Below are positions 17,368 through 26,238 of a stretch of DNA of 64,000 nt, one piece after another. How positions within the stretch are numbered: the first letter of the stretch is position 1; every line of letters starts with the position of its first letter. Both the position numbers and the translations under genes were made by a program. Under the pieces are notes generated by a model. The model saw nothing but the letters and a program-made list of their open reading frames with translations. It did not search any database and had not been told where the DNA came from. Source of the DNA: Paracoccaceae bacterium (GTDB taxonomy: Bacteria; Pseudomonadota; Alphaproteobacteria; Rhodobacterales; Rhodobacteraceae). The stretch spans positions 3,394,037-3,458,036 of the forward strand of contig OY282431.1 of NCBI GenBank assembly GCA_958296035.1, in the 5' to 3' direction.

Positions 17368-18397
17368 TGCTTGATCCCAAAGTAAAGAAGGGCCCGACGC
17401 CTGAAGTCTTGGCCCGCGCCCTGTTCCGCCTGGAGCCTCTACCGTCCGGCGTAGAAGAGCCCGTTGCAGGCGATGAAGTCGCGGTAGAGGAGGACCCTGC
17501 CGACAGGACGGGCGACGGTGTCCCGCATCTGGTAAAGCGTGTCTGACTCGCGGATGTTGTGCTTGCCCTCGAACTCGGAAACGTAGCGTTGACGATGCTT
17601 GGGCGAATTCTTGTGGAAGGTGCCCTTGTGGGCGCGCTTGAGCATGGACCAGAAGGACTCGATCCCGTTTGTATGTGCCATTCCGTTGGCGAATTGGCTG
17701 ACCGAATGCTTGACGGTCTCGTGTGGGTTCAGGATGCCCCGATAGGTTTTGGCGTCGTCTGTATAGACCTCGGTGTCCGGGTCGGTCATGTCGTCCACGA
17801 AGCCTTGCCGCGTGGCCTTGTCGGTAGCGGTCATGTCCACGGGTCCGCACCCTCCCAGCTTCTTGCACTCGGCATTCGACTTGTTCTTGCGCTTTCCGCC
17901 AACATAGGTCTCGTCAAACTCCACCGGGCCGTCGCCCCATGCCTCGCGGATGCGCTGGAGCATGCACCAAGCGGTAGGCTGGGACATCTTGATGTCACGC
18001 TTCAGCTTCATGGAGGAAACGGACTTGAGGTTGGTGATGCAGAGATAGATCGCGATGGCCCACTTGCGCAGTGGAACCTTGGACGCTTGCATGGCCGTCC
18101 CGGTCTTCACCGAGAAGTAGGACCGGCAATCGGTGCACCAGTAGGGCATTTTCTTGTGGCTGGCCTTCTTCGTGTTCAGAGGCCTGCATTTGGGGCAATG
18201 GCGTCCCTCCGGCCAGATCACGGAATCGAACCATTCCCTTGCCGCTTCTTCGGTAGGGAACATGTCGTGGAGGTCGATCAGGCTGGTGCCTTCGCGGTAG
18301 GATTTTCCGGGGGCTTGCGACATTGCTGGGCTCCGTCTGCTGTTGCCAACAATAAAAGGAGTTTCGCCGGAAATATCAACCTTTCTTTGTAAGCCCC
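17368..18397 (-). mobile_element. IS1595-family insertion sequence
   Basis: Element carrying the transposase gene at 17439-18323. The right end is tentatively at the GGGGCTTACAAAGAAAGG read inward from 18397. A weakly similar inward sequence (GCTTGATCCCAAAGTAAAG) lies near 17369 at the left. The inverted repeats are imperfect, and no clear 8-base target duplication was seen, so the ends are estimates. Confidence 0.6.
17439..18323 (-). CDS. IS1595 (ISXO2-like) transposase
   Basis: A 294-residue frame without internal stops. An N-terminal zinc ribbon is present (CPKC...YWCTDCRSYFS), then the helix-turn-helix region (LKRDIKMSQPTAWCMLQRIREAW), the first catalytic Asp in FDETYVGGKRKNK, the second in VYTDDAKTYRG, and the HTNGIESFWSMLKRAHKGT block of the ISXO2-like DDE/N domain. 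Between NKSNAECKKLGG and ATDKATRQGFV the stretch normally reading like GKTAVVGAKDRATGKV is missing, about 20-30 residues including a core beta strand. The protein may therefore be inactive although the frame is open. It is the most complete IS in the window. Confidence 0.85.
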   Translation of the reverse strand: MSQAPGKSYREGTSLIDLHDMFPTEEAAREWFDSVIWPEGRHCPKCRPLNTKKASHKKMPYWCTDCRSYFSVKTGTAMQASKVPLRKWAIAIYLCITNLKSVSSMKLKRDIKMSQPTAWCMLQRIREAWGDGPVEFDETYVGGKRKNKSNAECKKLGGCGPVDMTATDKATRQGFVDDMTDPDTEVYTDDAKTYRGILNPHETVKHSVSQFANGMAHTNGIESFWSMLKRAHKGTFHKNSPKHRQRYVSEFEGKHNIRESDTLYQMRDTVARPVGRVLLYRDFIACNGLFYAGR

Positions 18398-18629
18398 AAG
18401 ACTTACTGGAAGGATATTCAACTCTAGCCTGTGGTCAGATCAGAATGCATGGGAACGGGACCTGCCGACGGTACATGATCCCTTATCGCATGGACCAGGG
18501 GCCCGAAAGGCACCGGACAATCCAGCATTCGTCGCACCAGGTGGAACTTCAACACACCAATTTTGACGTGGCCAGCCACCCCCGGATGCAAACATCAGAA
18601 CCAGAACATGACAGTTCATACCGGGGCGC

Positions 18630-18715
18630 AGGCCGAACGGAGCAGGTAGGGCAACGATCACTGCGCATGGCTATGCGACGCCAGTCCTTCAGCCGGGCAA
18701 AGCTGTTCTCATTGC
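18630..18715 (-). pseudogene. IS5-family transposase C-terminal scrap
   Basis: About 28 residues (NENSFARLKDWRRIAMRSDR and onward) match the conserved FxRLKDWRRIATRYDR block near the C-terminus of IS5-type transposases. Flanking codons do not continue the family. A second scrap of the same block is at about 44868-44955. Confidence 0.6.
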
Positions 18716-18739
18716 GGTGCCAGGGTGTCGGCGAGTGTC

Positions 18740-18890
18740 GACACCATGCGCACGCGTCTGTTGAAACCGGCCGGTCGTGTGAAGGTTTCGGAACGGCGGA
18801 CATGGTTGGAGTTTCCGGAGGTGTTTCCGTTACAGGAGGCATTCAAGCGGTTCCTGGTGAGGTTGCTGGCGTGGCGGCGACCGGGGCCAT
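18740..18890 (+). pseudogene. Probable IS1380-family transposase C-terminal scrap
   Basis: The plus-strand frame reads MRTRLLKPAGRVKVSERRTW and FPEVFPLQEAFKRFLVRL, resembling the basic C-terminal tail of IS1380 transposases. Only about 50 residues remain. Recognition is from pattern only. An IS1380 N-terminal scrap lies at 49078-49422. Confidence 0.45.
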
Positions 18891-19299
18891 TCAGGCCCGA
18901 GATCGGGTGGTTTCCGAGACAACTGGGCATTTGCAACTCCGTCGGCTTTCCGCACACCTTTTTCACCTTTGCTGACGGATGGAAAATCTCCAATTTCAGA
19001 CCCATGCAGAATCTGGTGAGAATTCCGGGACATGGCTTTGAGCGCTGACTGTTGAACAGGTTTGATACCGGTGCTCAACCGCTTTGCATTCGTTTGCAAT
19101 TCTACAGAAGGCAGTTTACACGGGACCAGGATTCGGTTGAACATGAACGAGATGCTCACTACCAGATCAGTGCTCGTGCCGGGTTCGCACCTGTGATCCG
19201 ACGGAATCACTGGAATATGTGCTGCGAAGAAATGCGTTTCTACAAGACAGCCCATCCGGTATGTGCAACTAGCAATACTAATAACAAGAGGGGTCAGAT
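18891..19299. other. Leader region of sugar ABC operon
   Basis: About 400 bases with no recognised gene between the transposon scraps and the binding-protein gene. The operon promoter should lie here; no regulator gene is next to it. A GAGGGG ribosome site lies just before the ATG at 19300. Confidence 0.4.
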
Positions 19300-20454
19300 A
19301 TGCCCTTTTCCATGAAATCAACAATGTCCGTGCTTGCGATATTCTGCGCCACTGCCCTAGCCACCGTTTCGGCAAATGCAGAGACTATCAAGCATAACCT
19401 GCTGCCTGGTAAACCTTTCGAAGGAACCAAGTTGAGCATTCTGTCTGTTGTGACGCCGCAATTTGACGGCCTCATGTTGCGCGATGACGAATTTACCGAA
19501 CTCACCGGCATCGAAACCGAGTGGACCTTTATTCCCTTTGTTTCGCTGCAGGAAAAACTGGTTGCCGAAGGCCTGGCTGCCAGCGGCACCTATGACGTTG
19601 TGAATTACCTCGACAGCTGGGGACCAGCCAATAGTCACTGGCTGGTGCGCATCGACGAACTTATGGCGCGAGATGGCATTTCCATGGATCGATATCCCGC
19701 GGCATTTGCCCGCTCGGCACAATTTGAGGGCGAAACACTCGGGTTTCCGCTGCGGGCTCACCCTCAGTTGTTGTTCTATCGCAAGGACCTGATCTCCAAC
19801 CCGCCGACCACCTGGGCAGAAGTCATTGAAGTGGGCAAGGCCCTAAAGGAATCCAATCCGGATGTTGCTCCGCTAGCCCTTTACTTCAACAATGATGGAA
19901 ACCGCCAAAATCTCTTCATTTGGCTGAATTTCATCTGGGCTGCGGGAGGAGACATTTTCAACGAAGACTGGTCAGCAGCATGGACAAGCGAAGAAGCACT
20001 CAAGGCTACAGAGGACTACATCGCGCTGCACACGGTGCATGAAGTCACCAACCCGAATTCCCTTTCCTTTGTCGAGCAGGACGCACGCCAGTCCTTTATG
20101 CAGGGCAACTCGGCAATGATCCCCGTTTGGTGGTGGGCGTATTCCGGATTTTATAATCCTGAGGCATCGACATTGACCAAGGATCAGGTGGGCTTCGTCG
20201 GCATGCCGTCCTACATCGGCACGACCAAGACCTACGCCATCTCAATGCCATTCTCCATATCTTCGTATTCCAGGAACCAGGATGCAGCGTGGGAGTTTCT
20301 CAAGTGGCTGTCCAATCCGGAGATGGATCGTGCCAACGCAATTGAACGCGAAGTGATGGGCCAGAAAATCGTGAACAACGTGGTTACGCATATTTCCAGC
20401 TTGAACGACCCTGACGTCAACGAGGCAAATGACGGCATACAGGCCGCGGCCTAG
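19300..20454 (+). CDS. Sugar ABC transporter substrate-binding protein, interrupted by amber codon
   Basis: A CUT1-type extracellular solute-binding protein (family 1). It has a signal peptide (VLAIFCATALATVSANA), LTGIETEWTFIPFVSLQEKL, the conserved PQLLFYRKDLISNPPTTWAEV, and WEFLKWLSNPEMDR. The frame stops at a TAG after 384 residues, short for a family of about 430-440. The same frame continues without a shift for 58 more codons to a TAA at 20626-20628 and encodes the expected C-terminus, so the full frame is 442 sense codons plus this one TAG. Leu TTG to TAG is a one-base change. Either a recent nonsense mutation (truncating the last helices) or a sequencing error. First gene of a four-gene importer operon. 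Confidence 0.85.
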   Translation: MPFSMKSTMSVLAIFCATALATVSANAETIKHNLLPGKPFEGTKLSILSVVTPQFDGLMLRDDEFTELTGIETEWTFIPFVSLQEKLVAEGLAASGTYDVVNYLDSWGPANSHWLVRIDELMARDGISMDRYPAAFARSAQFEGETLGFPLRAHPQLLFYRKDLISNPPTTWAEVIEVGKALKESNPDVAPLALYFNNDGNRQNLFIWLNFIWAAGGDIFNEDWSAAWTSEEALKATEDYIALHTVHEVTNPNSLSFVEQDARQSFMQGNSAMIPVWWWAYSGFYNPEASTLTKDQVGFVGMPSYIGTTKTYAISMPFSISSYSRNQDAAWEFLKWLSNPEMDRANAIEREVMGQKIVNNVVTHISSLNDPDVNEANDGIQAAA

Positions 20455-20628
20455 GACTCGTTGCAGCAGTCCGACATCATGCCACAAATTCCGGAGTGGC
20501 CGGAGGTCGGTGACATTCTTTCGGCAGCCATTGCCAAGGCAGCTGCCGGTGGGAACATCCGCGAATTGATGATTGAAGCCGCAGAACAATCGGACCGTAT
20601 ACTCCGGCGAGCCGGCCGCATCGAATAA
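20455..20628 (+). other. In-frame remainder of the binding-protein gene after the amber codon
   Basis: Codes for SLQQSDIMPQIPEWPEVGDI and AKAAAGGNIRELMIEAAEQS in frame with the preceding gene, the typical end of CUT1 binding proteins, and closes with TAA. A strong hairpin follows 8 bases later, marking this TAA rather than the TAG as the original gene end. Confidence 0.85.
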
Positions 20629-20635
20629 GAAAGCA

Positions 20636-20668
20636 GGTGGGCCGAAACCCTTGATGTTTCGGCCCACC
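20636..20668 (+). terminator. Perfect 13-bp hairpin between binding-protein and permease genes
   Basis: Positions 20636-20648 (GGTGGGCCGAAAC) pair perfectly with 20656-20668 around a 7-base loop. No T-run follows, so it probably acts as a 3'-end stabiliser or partial terminator that sets binding protein above permease, rather than as a full terminator. Confidence 0.7.
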
Positions 20669-20695
20669 GGTTAACCTCCAGTCTGAATTGATCAG

Positions 20696-21574
20696 ATGCG
20701 TGACAACACGCTCAAATACCTCCTCGTTCTGCCGGCTATCCTCGTCGTTTTCGCAACGGCCGTTTGGCCCCTGATACAGTCCTTCCGCTTTTCGCTGTTT
20801 CAAGGACGGCTCACCCGCCCGGGCTTTCCGCAAGGCTTCCTTGGATTCGAAAACTATGTGTGGGCACTAACCGAGGAGCCAGCCTTCTGGAATTCGGTTG
20901 CTGTGACAGCGGTTTATACGGTCCTGACCGTTGGACTGACCGTTGCTCTGGCTCTGGGGCTTGCCTTGCTTCTGGTGCCGGGTGGGCGTTTTCGCATGTC
21001 GGTACAGACCCTTCTTATTTTGCCATTCGCGATGTCCCCGGCACTGATTGGTGTTTCCTTCCGTTTCATGTTCAATCCAGAATTTGGGCTTTTCGACGCC
21101 TTTTTCGGACTGGTCATTCCCCCTCTGGCCGATATCAGCTGGTTGTCAGATCCTGTCTTGGCCTTTGCCGTCTGCGTCATGGCAGATGTATGGGGCTGGA
21201 TTCCGTTTCTTACACTGGTCCTGATTGGAGGTCTGGCTGCCATACCACGCGATACTATCGAAGCAGCCCAGGTTGACGGTGCCAGTGGATGGCAAGTCTT
21301 TCGCGACGTAACAATACCACAACTTCTACCTGTGCTGGCGGTGGTGATAATTCTCAAGTCGATCTTTTCGCTCAAGACATTTGACCAGATTTACATGCTG
21401 ACCAATGGTGGCCCTGGAACTGCAACACAGACCCTGAGCCACTACGTCTATTTCAACGGGCTAAAATACGGGCAACTCGGTTATTCTGCTGCAGTTGCGT
21501 GGCTGATGGTCATTCCAATGATTTTCTTGACATATGCCTACGCCAAGCTCGTATTTCGGCGAACGCAGCAATGA
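20696..21574 (+). CDS. Sugar ABC transporter permease (MalF/UgpA type)
   Basis: A 292-residue CUT1 permease with about six membrane segments. It opens with YLLVLPAILVVFATAVWPLIQSFRFSL and has the EAA loop DTIEAAQVDGASGWQVFRDVTIPQL. The late MLTNGGPGTATQTLSHYVY is typical of MalF/UgpA-type subunits. The stop codon overlaps the start of the next permease gene (ATGA), which shows translational coupling. With the partner permease it forms the membrane channel of the importer. Confidence 0.93.
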   Translation: MRDNTLKYLLVLPAILVVFATAVWPLIQSFRFSLFQGRLTRPGFPQGFLGFENYVWALTEEPAFWNSVAVTAVYTVLTVGLTVALALGLALLLVPGGRFRMSVQTLLILPFAMSPALIGVSFRFMFNPEFGLFDAFFGLVIPPLADISWLSDPVLAFAVCVMADVWGWIPFLTLVLIGGLAAIPRDTIEAAQVDGASGWQVFRDVTIPQLLPVLAVVIILKSIFSLKTFDQIYMLTNGGPGTATQTLSHYVYFNGLKYGQLGYSAAVAWLMVIPMIFLTYAYAKLVFRRTQQ

Positions 21575-22398
21575 GCGCCGCCTCCCGCCGCAAATTCTGG
21601 CGCACCGCTCAGGCGGTCGTGATCGTGATCGCTGTGGCGATCATGATCATCCCGATCATCTGGATCTTCATGGCGGCCTTCAAGTCCCATGTAGATGTCT
21701 ACCAACTGAAGTTGCTTTTCAAACCTACGTTCTCCAATTTCGCCACAGTATTCGCATCGCCGTACAAACTTGGCGACAAATTGGTCAATTCCACAATCGT
21801 GGCAACCACCACGGTTGCCATAGCCATACCGGTTGCGACGCTGGCGTCCTATTCGTTCTCCCGATTTCGTATGCGCGGCGAAACGACAATGCTGGTCATG
21901 ATACTGGCGACCCAGTTTGTTCCGGCTGTAGTAATCGTCCTGCCGTTTTTCGTCATGTTCCGTGACGTGGGGCTATTGGACACGCGCACAGGCCTAGTAC
22001 TTGTCAACCTGGCCATTGTGATGCCCTTTGCCATCTGGATGATCAAGGGTTTCATTGACGGAATTCCGATCGATACCGAGGAAGCCGCAATGGTTGACGG
22101 ATCGACAAGGCTTCAGGTCATTCGCAACATTGTCCTGCCCATGGCGGCTCCGGGCCTCATTACTTCCGGAATATTCTGTTTCATAATTGCATGGAACGAA
22201 TTTCTGTTTGCGCTGATCATTACCAACAAGGAATCCGTGACCCTGCCGATCGGGTTGGCGCTCTTCAAGGCCGAAGAAGGAGACTTGTGGAACCTGCTTT
22301 CGGCAGCGGGCATCATCATAATGTTGCCCATGTTCGTACTGGCACTGATCATTCGCAGGCATTTCGTTCAGGGCATGACCATGGGAGCCGTACGCTGA
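21571..22398 (+). CDS. Sugar ABC transporter permease (MalG/UgpE type)
   Basis: A 275-residue partner permease starting at the ATG of the ATGA overlap; a longer frame to 21499 lies inside the upstream gene. It has an N-terminal membrane segment (VVIVIAVAIMIIPIIWIFMAAFKS), the EAA loop DTEEAAMVDGSTRLQVIRNIVLPMAAPG, and the family ending RRHFVQGMTMGAVR. The stop codon overlaps the ATG of the ATPase gene (ATG at 22398). The sugar is unknown. Confidence 0.93.
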   Translation: MSAASRRKFWRTAQAVVIVIAVAIMIIPIIWIFMAAFKSHVDVYQLKLLFKPTFSNFATVFASPYKLGDKLVNSTIVATTTVAIAIPVATLASYSFSRFRMRGETTMLVMILATQFVPAVVIVLPFFVMFRDVGLLDTRTGLVLVNLAIVMPFAIWMIKGFIDGIPIDTEEAAMVDGSTRLQVIRNIVLPMAAPGLITSGIFCFIIAWNEFLFALIITNKESVTLPIGLALFKAEEGDLWNLLSAAGIIIMLPMFVLALIIRRHFVQGMTMGAVR

Positions 22399-23468
22399 TG
22401 GCAAGAATTCTGCTCAAGAACATTACAAAGCGATGGGGAGACTTTGTAGCCGTCGACAGGCAGAGCCTCGACATCAAGGATCGTGAATTTCTGGTCCTAC
22501 TTGGTCCGTCGGGTTGCGGCAAGACAACAACCATGCGCATGATAGCCGGTCTGGAGGAGCCCACGGCGGGTGAAGTGTGGATAGGCGACCGGATGGTCAA
22601 TGATGATCTCCCGAAGGACCGTGACGTGGCGATGGTATTCCAGAACTACGGTCTTTATCCACACATGTCGGTGTTCAACAACATTGCCTATCCGCTGAAG
22701 ATACGAAAGTCTGTGCCAAGAAGCCGTATTCCCGAACTGGTAAACGAGGCCGCAGAGCGCGTCGAACTGGTGCCTTTCCTCCACCGACGCCCGCGGGAAC
22801 TCTCTGGTGGACAGAGACAGAGGGTGGCACTGGCTCGCGCTATAGTCAGGGAACCGCAAGCCTTTCTCATGGACGAACCACTTTCCAACCTGGACGCCAA
22901 GTTGCGGGTGACAATGCGTGCGGAGCTCAAGCATCTTAGCCATGAACTTCAGATAACAACTGTATACGTGACCCACGATCAAATCGAAGCCATGACGCTG
23001 GCCGATCGAATAGGTGTGATGAATGAAGGGAAAATACGTCAACTTGGCACGCCGGACGAGATTTATAACGATCCTGCAAATATTTTTGTGGCAGATTTTA
23101 TCGGTTCACCGTCAATGAATCTTATTAGCGGCAGGGTTGAAGGTCACCAATTTGTCACTGTCGACAGGCATGAATTGACCAGAACTGCAATGGGAGCAAT
23201 GTCTCAGGCCGTCCTCGGTGTCAGAGCTGAGGACATACATGTTGTCGCCGCCGGTTCGGGAGATGTTGACGGCCAGGTATATGCAGCAGAGAACACCGGG
23301 GAGAACGTGGTGTTGACACTGCAGCTGGGGGGGCAGCGGATAACCTGCAAGGAAGATCGATACATCAGGTTCTCAATCGGCGAAACGGTCGGCCTGAAAT
23401 TTGATTCCAACAAGAATTACCTGTTTGACCCCTCAACCGGCGACAGGGTTCGCTCTCCGGGAAACTAG
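22398..23468 (+). CDS. Sugar ABC transporter ATP-binding protein (MalK/UgpC type)
   Basis: A 356-residue ATPase. Walker A is [10 protein letters not shown], the signature is [15 protein letters not shown], Walker B is [15 protein letters not shown], and the switch His is in VTHDQIEAM. After about residue 235 comes the MalK-type regulatory OB domain ([18 protein letters not shown]). The start at 22398 overlaps the permease stop. Last gene of the operon. MalK-type ATPases can be shared by several importers, so it might also serve other sugar systems. Confidence 0.93.
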   Translation: MARILLKNITKRWGDFVAVDRQSLDIKDREFLVLLGPSGCGKTTTMRMIAGLEEPTAGEVWIGDRMVNDDLPKDRDVAMVFQNYGLYPHMSVFNNIAYPLKIRKSVPRSRIPELVNEAAERVELVPFLHRRPRELSGGQRQRVALARAIVREPQAFLMDEPLSNLDAKLRVTMRAELKHLSHELQITTVYVTHDQIEAMTLADRIGVMNEGKIRQLGTPDEIYNDPANIFVADFIGSPSMNLISGRVEGHQFVTVDRHELTRTAMGAMSQAVLGVRAEDIHVVAAGSGDVDGQVYAAENTGENVVLTLQLGGQRITCKEDRYIRFSIGETVGLKFDSNKNYLFDPSTGDRVRSPGN

Positions 23469-23858
23469 GCGCATCCTGAATATTCTTCCGGGCGGAGGTA
23501 ACTGGTCTCTTGCCTGGCCGACAATTTGAACAGCCTGTCACCGCGAGGCACACGGCAAGCTTGTTCAGCGATACTGGACAGATAGCTGACCTGTTCCAAA
23601 GGCTCTAGAGGGCGCGGCCTGGAAAGATCTCAGTGCAGTAATGGACCCTCGTTACAGGCTAGCAGGTTGAATTGCGTTCGAAGCGGCATTTTCGAACCGC
23701 TTTGCTAGTAATACCTGCGAACAACGGGGCGAGATCTGCATGCGAAAATGAGGCTGGAAACAAATTCAAGACTTAATTGGCAAGCAGATTGCCATGAGTT
23801 CCTGTCGGCCTTCGTCTGATTTACAACTTCTCGTGGATGCAATTGGGACAAGGTCGAG
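23469..23858. other. Convergent intergenic region after sugar ABC operon
   Basis: About 390 bases between the ABC operon and the convergent MDR gene. A GTTCGAA...TTCGAACC inverted repeat near 23675-23705 could form a hairpin serving one or both units; no T-run is seen. No gene recognised. Confidence 0.4.
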
Positions 23859-24857
23859 TCATGAAACGCCCGTTCTAATTACGACCTTTCCGTGATTCTC
23901 TCGAGGCTTTCGCACATATTCCCACGCGTTGCGGTAGTCTTCCATTGGATAAACCCGGTCAATTCTTGGAGCTATCTTTCCCTCAGCAAGCGCCTTGTAA
24001 ACAAATGCCTTTCCCCTCGGGCACATCTCGGCATCCTCTACGTAGTTGCATAGCGAATATGGGTGTAACAACGCATTGGCCTGGAACATGTCCCTAAACG
24101 GCAATTCCGGAAATACCTTGTCCAGAAATCCATACACAAAAACTCTTGCATTCTTCGCCAATGCTCTGCTGTAGCGCTTGAGCAAGTCGGCGCCTACAGG
24201 GTCGAATGCAACGTTTATGCCGTTTTGGTGTGTGGCTTCATGCAGGAATGCCGCCAGGTCACCTCCGTCATCCACAAAAACATGGTCGGCACCGAGTTCC
24301 CTCAAGAAAGTCCGGTTGTAGTCGAAGCGGCTTGTTGCAAAGACATTTGCATCGTGCATCCTGGCAATCTCAACTGCTGCCGAGCCGGCTGTAGACGTGG
24401 CCGCCGGCACGAGAATGTTGGTGCCCGGTCCGGCACGGGCAATCTCGACAATGGGGAAATATGCAGTCATGTACTGCATCCAGATAGCGGCACTTTCTAC
24501 GGCCGATAGACCCGCCGGTGCCGGCGTAATATAGCGTGCGTCGACAACTGCAGATTCCGCACTCGTACCATGGTTGTAGTAAAAGTAGGGTAGCGTACAG
24601 TAGCGTCGGCCAATCTCGATATCTTGCACGCCTTCACCCACTGCGTCGACAATTCCCGCTGCTTCAATGCCGACAAGGGCTGGAAACTCGCGAAAACTGA
24701 ATGAGTACATGTCGCGCATGAGATTCATGTCACCCCAATTGAGGGCAAAAGCTTCGATTCGCAGTCTTACTTCTCCCGGACCCGGTTGCTGCTTCTCGAA
24801 TTCTTCCAGCGACAAACCCTTGTAGCCACTATATTCGTGAATTACCCACGCTCGCAT
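23859..24857 (-). CDS. MDR-family zinc-free quinone oxidoreductase/alcohol dehydrogenase-like protein
   Basis: About 332 residues from the ATG at 24857 (MRAWVIHEYSGYKGL), which has an AAGGAAG ribosome site. Medium-chain dehydrogenase/reductase fold: the GroES-like half contains ALNWGDMNLMRDMYSF and GIEAAGIVDAVGEGV, and the NADPH half contains LVPAATSTAGSAAVEIAR and GADHVFVDDGGD. The catalytic and structural zinc Cys clusters of alcohol dehydrogenases are absent, placing it with quinone oxidoreductase-like NADPH reductases. It converges on the sugar ABC operon and has no obvious partner; substrate unknown. Confidence 0.85.
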   Translation of the reverse strand: MRAWVIHEYSGYKGLSLEEFEKQQPGPGEVRLRIEAFALNWGDMNLMRDMYSFSFREFPALVGIEAAGIVDAVGEGVQDIEIGRRYCTLPYFYYNHGTSAESAVVDARYITPAPAGLSAVESAAIWMQYMTAYFPIVEIARAGPGTNILVPAATSTAGSAAVEIARMHDANVFATSRFDYNRTFLRELGADHVFVDDGGDLAAFLHEATHQNGINVAFDPVGADLLKRYSRALAKNARVFVYGFLDKVFPELPFRDMFQANALLHPYSLCNYVEDAEMCPRGKAFVYKALAEGKIAPRIDRVYPMEDYRNAWEYVRKPRENHGKVVIRTGVS

Positions 24858-25579
24858 AATTGTCTTCCTTTCCATTGGTCAAAACCGGAATCTCGCGCCC
24901 TTTGGAACAGCTACAGTCAATTTGCCCAGTAGGACATTTTCCAGGTCAACTCGCACAGTAACTGTAGTCTGTGCATATCCGACCAACTGGAATCAACAAG
25001 GTCGATCTCGTGACGGGAATTCCAGCGCCGTATGCAACAGTTGTCGCGCGGCGCCCGAATAGTGCTGAACACCAACAGGCCTTGCAGCAAACGCTACACT
25101 CTCCCGGAGAGGGCCAATAATGCTGACCATCCTATGGTCCGGTGGACCCTGAGGATTCTGCGACAAGCCCTGCAGTTGACGCTTGATGCCATGACATTCG
25201 TGAATGGCGGCAAGGACCATGGTTGTGTTGAATTGGAATTAGGGCCATGGACAATTTCGTCAGGGACAACGCCGGCATGCCCTGAATGTGTTTCAGCCAT
25301 GGGTTGCCCAGTTGATAACAGAGCAAATTGTGCCAATGTTGATCAGCCGGGCACTTTCACCAGTACTCGGGTTTGGTGTGCCAAGCGCTGAAAACTCAGA
25401 GAGCACCCCCCAACAACCTCCGGGCACCATGACTCGGTCCATTGATAACAGTTACGATGTAACCCGACAATTGTCCGGGTAAACATCGCCACGTGAGTGG
25501 GAAACGTCAGGTAATTCGACCGGTAGACTTCGACAGCCGGGACCGCATCGTGAACCGGAGGCAGAAGCCTTCGCTACGG
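24858..25579. other. Intergenic stretch between MDR gene and leuD
   Basis: About 720 bases. Short frames on both strands match no family with confidence. It contains the MDR promoter and the DNA downstream of leuD. Possibly a decayed gene, but nothing can be named. Confidence 0.4.
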
Positions 25580-26185
25580 TTAAAGCCAGGGTCTGGACAG
25601 CGTGTTTTCGGCCTCGAACTTGTCAATATGGGAGACTTTGGCCAAAGTCAGCGCGATATCATCCAATCCCTCAAGCAGGCACCTCTTCTTGAATGGATCG
25701 ATCTCAAAGCAAGACGCTCTCCCGTCCGGAGCGGTTATCGTCTGCTCCTCCAAGTTGACCTCGACCCGGGCGTTGGTACCTTTTCCGGCATCCTCCATGA
25801 GCCCATCAACCTGATCCTTGTTCAAGGTCACGGGCAAGATACCGTTCTTGAAACAGTTGTTGTAAAAGATGTCCGCAAAACTCGTTGATATAACGCACCT
25901 GATGCCAAAATCGAGCAGCGCCCACGGTGCGTGCTCGCGGGACGAGCCACAGCCGAAATTGTCTCCTGCGATCAGGATGCTGGCATTTTGATATGCCGGC
26001 TTGTTGAGCACAAAGTCTTCTATCTTGTTGCCATCAAGATCAAAGCGCATTTCGTAGAAGAGACTAACGCCCAGCCCGGTACGCTTGATGGTCTTGAGAA
26101 ACTGCTTCGGGATAATCATATCGGTATCGATATTGACCAGCGGCATGGCTACGGCAATGCCCGAAAAGGATTCAAAATTGTCCAT
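25580..26185 (-). CDS. leuD: 3-isopropylmalate dehydratase small subunit
   Basis: A 201-residue LeuD, the swivel-domain subunit that with LeuC isomerises 2-isopropylmalate to 3-isopropylmalate. The opening is [25 protein letters not shown], then the substrate-specificity region [11 protein letters not shown], the conserved [17 protein letters not shown], and [28 protein letters not shown] ribosome site precedes the ATG. It follows leuC by 53 bases in one transcription unit. The expected next gene, leuB, is not adjacent. Confidence 0.97.
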   Translation of the reverse strand: MDNFESFSGIAVAMPLVNIDTDMIIPKQFLKTIKRTGLGVSLFYEMRFDLDGNKIEDFVLNKPAYQNASILIAGDNFGCGSSREHAPWALLDFGIRCVISTSFADIFYNNCFKNGILPVTLNKDQVDGLMEDAGKGTNARVEVNLEEQTITAPDGRASCFEIDPFKKRCLLEGLDDIALTLAKVSHIDKFEAENTLSRPWL

Positions 26186-26238
26186 TGTGGGATCTCCTGT
26201 CTGCTGATGCCCTATCGGGTAAATTGAGCCGCGAGCGC

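Noticed and set aside
17559-18392. 277-codon plus-strand frame
   Set aside because: Antisense of the IS1595 transposase; low-complexity content and no family resemblance.
19300-20628. Stop-codon recoding (TAG read as an amino acid) in this organism
   Set aside because: TAG and TAA are used as ordinary terminators of intact genes here (for example soeC and uppP end in TAG), so nonsense mutation is simpler.
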